DNA of 13,279 nt from Verrucomicrobiota bacterium (GTDB lineage Bacteria; Verrucomicrobiota; Verrucomicrobiia; Chthoniobacterales; UBA10450), in NCBI GenBank assembly GCA_003218815.1, contig QHON01000036.1, positions 1 through 13,279 of the forward strand, written 5' to 3'. The position numbers and the translations under genes are program-made. Below the pieces are notes generated by a model. It saw nothing but the letters and a program-made list of their open reading frames with translations. It had not been told where the DNA came from and made no database searches. Below are positions 7,353 to 13,279 of this stretch, one piece after another (within the stretch, counting starts at the first letter, position 1; each line of letters opens with the position of its first letter).

Positions 7353-7949
7353 TTAACCAACGGGGTTTTTTCTGAATTCGTCTAGATAATTTTGCAGTTG
7401 CCGATTCGCGTAGAAGAGCCTCGAACGTACCGTTCCCTCCGAAACACGCAAGATCTTACTGATCTCCGCGTGGGGCATTCCTTGGATATGGAACATGGTG
7501 ACCACAGCTCTGTGTTCATCAGACAATTTCATCATGGCCTCGTTCAATCTTCGCTGCAGTTCAGAAAGGTCTGCTTCCCGCACCGGACTGCTCGTCGCCG
7601 TCAGTTCGAGAAACTCTTTGTCGTTTTGAATGCTGGCATCGACATCGTCCAAGCTGAGATGAAAACGGCGGCCGCGTTTTTTGAGAAAATTCAGTGTCAT
7701 GTTGACTGCGATCGAGTGGATCCAAGTGTAAAACGACGATTTGCCACGGAATCCGCGAATCGCCTTGTAAGCTTTGGAAAAAATGTCTTGCAACAGGTCG
7801 TTGGTGTCCTCGTGGTTCGAGGTCATGTTGTAGACCAGACCGTAAAGACGCGGCGTGTACTTGACCACGAGTTGATCGAACGCACTCGCATCTCCCGATT
7901 GCGTGCGCGCGACCAACTGCTGATCTTCATCCGTTTTTGGTTTCTCCAT
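7353..7949 (-). CDS. ECF-type RNA polymerase sigma factor
   Basis: 198 residues from the ATG at 7949. Region 2 spans about 23-92 and contains YTPRLYGLVYNMT, a DLLQDIFSKAY stretch that contacts core polymerase, and FRGKSSFYTWIHSIAVN for the -10 element. Region 4 spans about 133-188, with LSDEHRAVVTMFHIQG followed by the helix-turn-helix AEISKILRVSEGTVRSRL for the -35 element. The RpoE-like pattern places it in the ECF group. The frame stays open to an ATG at 8039 and a TTG at 8060, which would add 30 or 37 residues; I prefer 7949 because MEKPKTDEDQQLVART is a normal ECF N-terminus and the longer extension is low in ordered features. It is followed after 11 nt by the putative anti-sigma gene, and preceded after 111 nt by the zinc peptidase gene. 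Self-regulation of the run is likely for such factors but no promoter motif could be confirmed. Confidence 0.95.
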   Translation of the reverse strand: MEKPKTDEDQQLVARTQSGDASAFDQLVVKYTPRLYGLVYNMTSNHEDTNDLLQDIFSKAYKAIRGFRGKSSFYTWIHSIAVNMTLNFLKKRGRRFHLSLDDVDASIQNDKEFLELTATSSPVREADLSELQRRLNEAMMKLSDEHRAVVTMFHIQGMPHAEISKILRVSEGTVRSRLFYANRQLQNYLDEFRKNPVG

Positions 7950-8060
7950 CGGGTCGCGCTTAGATTTAGCACGAGCACTAAGACCGGACGATAACAAATC
8001 CGAAATCCGGCGAGCGGGTAGCGCGAGGGCTGGATTCATCTTCTTCAACCGTGCAGTCAA

Positions 8061-8759
8061 TTACCGCCGATCGCGGATCGACATTAACCAGAGTAAGTTG
8101 CCGAGTGCGGCGATGAAAGCTGCGATGTAAGTGAGGGCAGCTGCATTCAACACCTTGTTCACGCCCGCCAGTTCGCGGCCCGGCTGCACGATTCCCATCT
8201 GTTGCAAAATGATCTTCGCGCGGCGCGAAGCGTCGAATTCCACCGGCAGGGTGATTAGCTGGAAGACAAGCAGAATCAAATAACAATAAATACCGAGTGT
8301 GATCAGACCGGTGAGATGAAAAAACAACCCGCCGATAATCACAAACGGTAGCATTTGCGATGCAACCATCGTCACGGGCACAATCGCCATACGTGCTTTG
8401 AGCGGTGCGTAAGCTTTTGCGTGTTGAATGGCGTGCCCAGTCTCATGCGCGGCAATGCCGAGCGCAGCGACCGACGGCGTACTGAAAACGTTGCTCGAAA
8501 GACAAAGTTTCTTGCTCGTCGGATCGTAATGGTCGCCGAGAAAATCGTTTGTCTCGACAACATCGACATCGTGGATCTGTGCCGCCTCCAAGATCTCGCG
8601 TGCACATTCCGCTCCGGTAATGTTGGAAGTGGCCCGCACCTTGCCCCAGCGGCTGAACGCGCTGCTCACGCGAATCTGCGCCCAAAGCCCAATGACCAAT
8701 GGGACGCCGATGTAAAGCAACCAATGAGATCCAAAACCGAATCCGTAAGGATAAAACAT
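8061..8759 (-). CDS. membrane zinc metallopeptidase, YugP / Zn_peptidase_2 family
   Basis: 232 residues. The zinc site HETGH is at 105-109, with a likely third ligand Glu174 in PVEFDASRRA, the hallmark of the YugP family (PF04298). Membrane segments lie at about 12-28 near the N-terminus, 125-150 and 153-172 after the zinc motif, and 205-227 at the C-terminus. The family is a set of inner-membrane peptidases of poorly known substrate. The ATG at 8759 gives the family's usual short hydrophobic N-terminus (MFYPYGFGFG). The gene precedes the sigma factor gene on the same strand, so it may belong to the same transcription unit. Its being the protease that cuts the anti-sigma protein is a speculation from position only, because the HtrA-like neighbour is catalytically dead. 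Confidence 0.93.
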   Translation of the reverse strand: MFYPYGFGFGSHWLLYIGVPLVIGLWAQIRVSSAFSRWGKVRATSNITGAECAREILEAAQIHDVDVVETNDFLGDHYDPTSKKLCLSSNVFSTPSVAALGIAAHETGHAIQHAKAYAPLKARMAIVPVTMVASQMLPFVIIGGLFFHLTGLITLGIYCYLILLVFQLITLPVEFDASRRAKIILQQMGIVQPGRELAGVNKVLNAAALTYIAAFIAALGNLLWLMSIRDRR

Positions 8760-8842
8760 GTCGATCTTAATTTAGCTCGCCAAAACCGATTGTCACTTCG
8801 CCGCTGGAAAATTAGACGCACGACCGTGTGCTTCGTTCATTT

Positions 8843-8930
8843 GGTGGATCGGTCGCCCCGCAGGCGATGCTAAACAAATGCGGCTTCGCCGCGTGGTTTT
8901 AACATCGAGCAAGGGACTGCTCGATCCACC
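8843..8930. repeat. 88-bp nested palindrome cluster (REP/MITE-like or structured intergenic element)
   Basis: The outer ends are a perfect 9-bp inverted repeat: GGTGGATCG at 8843-8851 and CGATCCACC at 8922-8930. Inside are three hairpins in a row: TCGCC/GGCGA (8853-8857 and 8863-8867), GCGGC/GCCGC around TTC (8880-8892), and ATCGAGCA/TGCTCGAT (8904-8911 and 8918-8925). The last shares four bases with the outer stem, so two folds are mutually exclusive. The right end reaches the stop codon of the M24 gene, so in that gene's direction it lies immediately downstream. No T-run follows, which argues against a simple terminator. It fills most of the 170-bp gap; the rest (8760-8842) shows nothing I can identify. 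The dispersed-repeat identity is inferred from form, since only one copy is visible. Confidence 0.6.
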
Positions 8931-10063
8931 TAAATCTCCAACCGTTTCGGAAATCGCGACAGGATTTTGCAGCCGGTTTTCGTCACGATCACGACGTCTT
9001 CCTGACGTGCTCCGCCGAGCCCGGGATAATACAGTCCCGGCTCGACAGTCAGGACTTGTCGAGCTTTCAGCGTAACTTTTTGCAAACGCGGATGCTCGTG
9101 GATGTCGAGCCCTAGGCCGTGACCGGTCCCGTGAAAGAATCCAACGCGCCGGCCCTTGCGAACCTCCGTTGGAAAGCCACGCTCGGCGAAGAACTTCTGA
9201 ATTGCCTTGTGAATTGCCATTCCATCCACTCCCGCTTTGATCTTTTTCAAAGCGAGCGTTTGCCCGGCTTTTACTGTTTCCCAAAGCTTTCGCTGCGCAT
9301 CGCTCGCGCGCCCGCGGAGAACGGTCCGCGTCATGTCACCGAAATATCCGGTCTTCGCGTCGCGCGGGAAAACATCCAGGACAATCAACGAGTTCGCGTA
9401 AAGCGGACCGAAGCCGCGCTCATGCGGATCGCAGGCCTGGTCGCCGCCCGCGACGATCGTGCCGGTCGGAATTCCACCTGCGCGCAAGATGGCGGAGTCA
9501 ATTTCTGCACGCAGCATTTCCGAGGTCAACGTTTTGCCGCTCCAGCGTAATCGTTTTCCGGCTCCAGGTTTCGACGCTTTCAAAACTTCAATCGCGCGTT
9601 TCAGTCCTGTTTCCGTAATCCGCAACGCGCGACCGATCATTTCAATTTCCTTCTCCGATTTCGCTTCGCGTTCGGGCCAGAAAAGTCCATTTGTCGCCCG
9701 AACGCGGATCTTATTCGCCATGAGTTCCTGCGCATAACCGAGCGCAAAATTCGACGGAACGATTGCCGATCTTATGCCCCGTTTTCGGAGAAAATGTGCA
9801 AGAACTTTTTCGTAAGGTGGCGCCTTCTTCGATTTCCCCTGCACTTCACGCTCCAGCTGGCTGAACATGACGAATTCGTCCGCTTTGGCTTGCTTGCGCC
9901 CGCGATCGATTTCCAAATCGCTCAAGATAAGTGTGCGCTTGCCATTCTTCTGGAGAAAAATGAACGGATCGGGCGCGAAAAACTTGGTCGCGTAAAGCAT
10001 GTCTGGATCGGTCTCGCTGGCGGCGACGATAAGCAGGGCGGCTTTGTCCTTTCTTCTACTCAT
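8930..10063 (-). CDS. M24 family metallopeptidase (Xaa-Pro aminopeptidase/prolidase-like)
   Basis: 377 residues with the usual two-domain layout: a creatinase-like N-terminal domain (about 1-125) and a pita-bread catalytic domain (about 135-377). All five metal ligands are present: Asp230 (VLDVFPRD), Asp243 (GYFGDMTRTV), His315 (FHGTGHGLGLD), Glu341 (TVEPGLYYPG) and Glu355 (RQEDVV). It would bind two metal ions and remove N-terminal residues before proline, or split Xaa-Pro dipeptides. No signal peptide is seen, so it should be cytoplasmic. The spacing between the two Asp ligands is 13 residues, slightly longer than the 11 seen in PepP and methionine aminopeptidase, because of the VFPRDAKTGYFG loop. 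The ATG at 10063 gives a short basic N-terminus. It stands alone on the minus strand between an ABC transporter gene and the palindrome cluster. Substrate and gene name cannot be fixed from sequence. Confidence 0.92.
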   Translation of the reverse strand: MSRRKDKAALLIVAASETDPDMLYATKFFAPDPFIFLQKNGKRTLILSDLEIDRGRKQAKADEFVMFSQLEREVQGKSKKAPPYEKVLAHFLRKRGIRSAIVPSNFALGYAQELMANKIRVRATNGLFWPEREAKSEKEIEMIGRALRITETGLKRAIEVLKASKPGAGKRLRWSGKTLTSEMLRAEIDSAILRAGGIPTGTIVAGGDQACDPHERGFGPLYANSLIVLDVFPRDAKTGYFGDMTRTVLRGRASDAQRKLWETVKAGQTLALKKIKAGVDGMAIHKAIQKFFAERGFPTEVRKGRRVGFFHGTGHGLGLDIHEHPRLQKVTLKARQVLTVEPGLYYPGLGGARQEDVVIVTKTGCKILSRFPKRLEI

Positions 10064-10190
10064 TCAGTGTTCGCTCTCCATTTACGCTCACTCTTCGTGC
10101 TTATCCCACCGATTACAATAGGTACCGCGGACATTAGCTCGCGTCTATTCTTGCTAATCACACGTCCAACTTGAAGTATGCGCTTCTCCT

Positions 10191-10229
10191 TTCATGAGAG
10201 ATTGCTCGACTCCGCTCGGAATGACAAAC
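10191..10229. repeat. possible fragment of a dispersed intergenic repeat
   Basis: The GATTGCTCGACTCC and GCTCGGAATGACAAA stretches resemble short, widely scattered intergenic sequences of soil and environmental bacteria that I know from general reading. It sits in the 192-bp gap between the M24 gene and the ABC transporter gene, where I see no other feature. Only one copy is visible, so identity as a repeat is inference. Confidence 0.3.
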
Positions 10230-10255
10230 ACGAACGCACGTCAATCGGTGGCCGC

Positions 10256-13200
10256 TTAGCCTTTTCGCACTTCCAGTTGTCTTCGCAGAATCCAATGGAG
10301 GAGGGCGAGCAATCCAAGTGTCGATCCAATCAAAACGACCGTGTTGAAGACGAAGACACTGATCTTGATCCCAAAATGACGTTTTTGTGCGCCGAAGAAG
10401 ACGTTCGGCCGGTCACCCCGGCGATAATCGCTTTGTTCCATCTCGGCGTTCGAAATCAGATCGGAAACCTTTTGGTTCACATAAATTTGCTCGGCTGTAA
10501 TCGGGCCGGCCGCGTTCTTGAAAAGGGCACGGTCGAACGGCCGCTTTCCATCCAGAATTTGATCGATCAAGCCAAGGTAATGATCGAGGTCGCCGACGGA
10601 ATTTGCCTCGAGGCCAGAAAGCAGAGCGAGCGTTTCCTTCAGCTCCTCCAGCCGCTTACTTTCACCAGGATCTTGTCGATGTTTCGCGACAATCCGATCG
10701 ATCTCACGCTGCGTCAGATCCTGCCGCCGCGTGAGCGGATTGAGCTTGGCTTGCGCGACAATCATTTCTTCATACGACCAACGCATGGCGATGAACTGAC
10801 AGACAAATGGCACCTCCAGCTTGCTGCCCATTTTCTTTTCTTGTTCAATGTTGGGATGTTCTGAAAACCAGTGCGTGAGCGCGTAAACAAGCGCGAGGTT
10901 CCGGTTCATGTCCTCATATTTGATGAGAGCACCGCCCATGATGATCTGCGGAATTAGGACGAGTGGGACGATGTTGGCCGCGGTCTTCGGATCGGCGACG
11001 AGCGATGAAATAAGCAGTCCAAGCGACACACCGCCCATGGCGGTCATGAGCATGATTCCGAGATCGATCCAAAACATCCCGCGGATTTGGAGGGCGTAAT
11101 TGCCGATCAGAACGAAAAGAATGCATTGGATCAGCGCAAAAATCCCGAGCGTGAGCGTTTTCGAGATCACATAATAAGAGAGGCGAACATTGAGATTGCG
11201 CTCGCGCTGCAGCACCGGCCGATCGCGGATGATATCGTCGGCACTGTTGGTCAAGCCGAGGAACATCGCGACGATAAGGCTGAGAAACAAAAACGTCGGA
11301 ATGTGATAAGCGGACGCGAAATCGTATTTCCCGCTGTCCGAGTAGCGCAGAATGGTTGCGATAAGCAACGCCAGTACAGGCGAAACCCCGATTGTGATGA
11401 CGAGGTTGGCGCGATTGCGCAGTTTGCTTAGGAAGGAACGGCGCAGAAGCGTCCGAAATTGCGTCCATTCATCGTGCCAGCGAAACGGCAGCCTCTTCTT
11501 CTGGGCGGGGGCGGCAGGCAGCAGCGCCACCGGTTCTTTACGCAAGGAAACTTGTTTGACGTCCTGGATTAATCGAAACGCTTCGTATTTGTCGCGCCAG
11601 AATTCCGGCGAATAACGGCGGGCCGCGACGAGCTGTCCGCGACTATTTTCTTCGTAAATAATGTCGCCGCTGATATCGCGCAGCGGTGTCTCGAGCACGT
11701 CAAAAATAAACTCGGGACGGGTTGTTCCGCATGATGGACACGCGCCCAGTTCGGCGCCGAACTGATGTTGGTGTTCCGCTTCGGCAAAGTAGCGAAGCAT
11801 ATCGGAAGGCGTGCCGAAGAAGACGAGCCGTCCGCCCTTGTCGAGCAGGATCGCTTTGTGAAACATCTGGAAGAGTTTCGAGCTCGGCTGATGAATAGTG
11901 ACAATGATGATCTTGTTGTGTGCCATGCCGCGAATGATCTCGATCACGTGTTCAGAGTCTTTCGAGGAGAGGCCGGACGTCGGTTCATCGAAAAGATAAA
12001 CGTCCGACATGCCGATCATATCGAGACCGATATTAAGGCGTTTGCGCTCGCCGCCGCTCAATGTCTTCTTGTCCGCGCTGCCCACGACGGCGTCCCGGCG
12101 TTCGCCCAAACCGAGCTCGATCAGTTTGGCGTCCAGCCGCCGCGTGCGATCCCGGCGCGAGAGGTGCGGTGAACGAATCGCCGCTGCAAACTGGAGGTTT
12201 TCGCCGATCGTGAGATGTTCGTCGAACGCGTCTTGCTGTGGCATGTAACTGATGTAGCGCTTGAGAACGTCGAGGTTCGGATAAAGCGATTGTCCGTTGA
12301 GGATGACCTCGCCGCTAGTTGGCTGAAGTTGCCCGGCCAGCACTTTTAGGAGCGTGCTCTTTCCCGAACCGCTCGCGCCCATCACGCAAACGAGCTCGCC
12401 CCGAGTGACGCTGAAAGAGTTCCCTTCGAGCCCAATTTCGTCTTTGCTGAAGCGATGCGTGACTTCGCTTACCTCGAGAGTTCGAATGATATTACGCTCT
12501 TCTTCGATGATTCGTTCTGAAAAATTGCAACGAAGAAATTGTCCGATGTCGATCCGGATCGTGTCGCCGTCTTTGAGCGGCGCGGTTGTGCGCACGGGAG
12601 TGTCGCCCACTATGATCGGGCGATCGGCTTCGATGACCTCCAACAGGCCGACCCGCTGGTCGTAATCGCAAAAAATCTTCAGCAGCACGTCGCCGCTGGT
12701 GCCCGGTGAAAGCAGAATATCGCCGGCTTCCAGGCGGCTGGGATCGTTCGACACCAAATATTCGGATTTCGAAGCTTTCAGTTGAAATCGGCCACCCAAA
12801 GCACGAGCCCGTCGGCGCAGATCGATCAAATCCATCTCACTGTCGTTGTGGAAAATGATCTTGTCTTCCAGCGTCGCTTCGACCTGCGTGCCGGCTTTCA
12901 ATTTTATCCCGTTCAGCTCAGCATCCACGTCGCGCAACGCTTTGACGCGCACCTTTAATCCGAAAGTAATCCGGAGTGAGCTGTCGCGCGTACGCGAACG
13001 CTCCAGCTCGACTTCATCCGAGTCCTTGTTTACCCGGATGAGAATCTGCGGAAGCGAAACATTCTTCTTGGCGTTGAAATACTGCGCCAGCTCCTGATAA
13101 CTGAGCACCTGATTACCAACGAGAATGCGCTGCCCAGGATAAATCCGGCAGAACCCGCCGCGAACCAGCGGTCGCCCGCGCACCGACACATTCTGCCCGC

Positions 13201-13279
13201 TATAATTTTTGAGCAAAATGAGATCGTGATAACGGAATGCCATCAACCGATCGTTGCCGTCGAGGTTCTTAAGGATCAC
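10256..13279 (-). CDS. ABCG-like ABC transporter (NBD and TMD in one chain) with FHA-like N-terminal extension, N-terminus cut by window edge
   Basis: The frame is open to the right edge, so the start is outside; 1007 residues are visible. An N-terminal region of about 265 residues carries two stretches that look like degenerate FHA domains, near 20-65 (VRGRPLVRGG, then YPGQRILVG) and 185-250 (IIVGDTPVRTTAPLKDGDTIRID). The ABC domain follows: Walker A GASGSGKST at 301-309, Q-loop near 348, signature LSGGERKR at 407-414, Walker B VYLFDEP at 427-433 with Glu432, and His463. This is the NBD-before-TMD order and WHITE/ABCG style of motif. Membrane helices lie near 625-645, 659-679, 705-727, 735-760, 768-786 and 972-996, with a long soluble loop of about 185 residues between the last two. 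An insert after the NBD has HQH at 503-505 and CPSC at 514-517. Exported substrate is unknown; the family resembles Rv1747-type FHA-ABC exporters. Confidence 0.92.
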   Translation of the reverse strand: MILKNLDGNDRLMAFRYHDLILLKNYSGQNVSVRGRPLVRGGFCRIYPGQRILVGNQVLSYQELAQYFNAKKNVSLPQILIRVNKDSDEVELERSRTRDSSLRITFGLKVRVKALRDVDAELNGIKLKAGTQVEATLEDKIIFHNDSEMDLIDLRRRARALGGRFQLKASKSEYLVSNDPSRLEAGDILLSPGTSGDVLLKIFCDYDQRVGLLEVIEADRPIIVGDTPVRTTAPLKDGDTIRIDIGQFLRCNFSERIIEEERNIIRTLEVSEVTHRFSKDEIGLEGNSFSVTRGELVCVMGASGSGKSTLLKVLAGQLQPTSGEVILNGQSLYPNLDVLKRYISYMPQQDAFDEHLTIGENLQFAAAIRSPHLSRRDRTRRLDAKLIELGLGERRDAVVGSADKKTLSGGERKRLNIGLDMIGMSDVYLFDEPTSGLSSKDSEHVIEIIRGMAHNKIIIVTIHQPSSKLFQMFHKAILLDKGGRLVFFGTPSDMLRYFAEAEHQHQFGAELGACPSCGTTRPEFIFDVLETPLRDISGDIIYEENSRGQLVAARRYSPEFWRDKYEAFRLIQDVKQVSLRKEPVALLPAAPAQKKRLPFRWHDEWTQFRTLLRRSFLSKLRNRANLVITIGVSPVLALLIATILRYSDSGKYDFASAYHIPTFLFLSLIVAMFLGLTNSADDIIRDRPVLQRERNLNVRLSYYVISKTLTLGIFALIQCILFVLIGNYALQIRGMFWIDLGIMLMTAMGGVSLGLLISSLVADPKTAANIVPLVLIPQIIMGGALIKYEDMNRNLALVYALTHWFSEHPNIEQEKKMGSKLEVPFVCQFIAMRWSYEEMIVAQAKLNPLTRRQDLTQREIDRIVAKHRQDPGESKRLEELKETLALLSGLEANSVGDLDHYLGLIDQILDGKRPFDRALFKNAAGPITAEQIYVNQKVSDLISNAEMEQSDYRRGDRPNVFFGAQKRHFGIKISVFVFNTVVLIGSTLGLLALLHWILRRQLEVRKG

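Noticed and set aside
7392..7994. 200-residue plus-strand open frame over the sigma gene
   Set aside because: Antisense shadow of the sigma factor gene; no recognisable protein features.
10178..10864. 228-residue plus-strand open frame at the end of the ABC transporter
   Set aside because: Mostly antisense to the transporter's C-terminal part and without protein-family features.

Overview
The window is a gene-dense bacterial chromosome segment of moderately high GC. It has eight large genes, two of which run off the window edges, and two very small ones. I see no tRNA, rRNA, CRISPR, phage or IS element. The gene set and protein style suggest an uncultured soil Verrucomicrobiota of the Spartobacteria/Chthoniobacterales kind: a kinase-MurQ fusion, an ECF sigma factor followed by a small one-TM protein, and an ABCG-like transporter with a long N-terminal extension. 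This is inference from general familiarity, not a database match. Most starts lack a good Shine-Dalgarno sequence, so several start sites are uncertain.

Layout. (1) 2-1291, plus strand: the 3' part of an active HtrA/DegP protease with two PDZ domains. (2) 1296-1677, minus strand: two tiny membrane proteins in a row, a 49-residue Lmo0937-type protein and a 73-residue two-TM protein. (3) 1806-3575, minus strand: a one-polypeptide amino-sugar kinase plus N-acetylmuramate-6-phosphate etherase (MurQ) for cell-wall recycling. It is divergent from (4) 3609-5768, plus strand, NAD-dependent DNA ligase LigA, with only 33 bp between the starts. (5) 5784-8759, minus strand: a four-gene run reading zinc membrane peptidase, ECF-type sigma factor, one-TM putative anti-sigma protein, and an exported HtrA-fold PDZ protein that has lost all three catalytic residues. 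(6) 8843-8930: a compact cluster of nested palindromes abutting the next stop codon. (7) 8930-10063, minus strand: an M24 aminopeptidase/prolidase-like enzyme. (8) 10256-13279, minus strand: a large ABCG-like half transporter, N-terminally cut by the window edge, with an FHA-like N-terminal extension and an HxH/CxxC insert.

The most interesting part is the sigma-factor run. It looks like an envelope-stress circuit of the RpoE/RseA/DegS type, but the HtrA-like component (Thr, Gly and Ala in place of His, Asp and Ser) should not cut anything and may act only as a PDZ sensor or scaffold. The putative anti-sigma protein ends in an aromatic Phe-Arg-Phe tail, of the kind DegS-like PDZ domains bind, and its gene overlaps the pseudoprotease gene by 23 nt. 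A separate, catalytically intact HtrA lies at the start of the window. I infer a possible undescribed non-proteolytic regulatory module; the circuit itself is untested.
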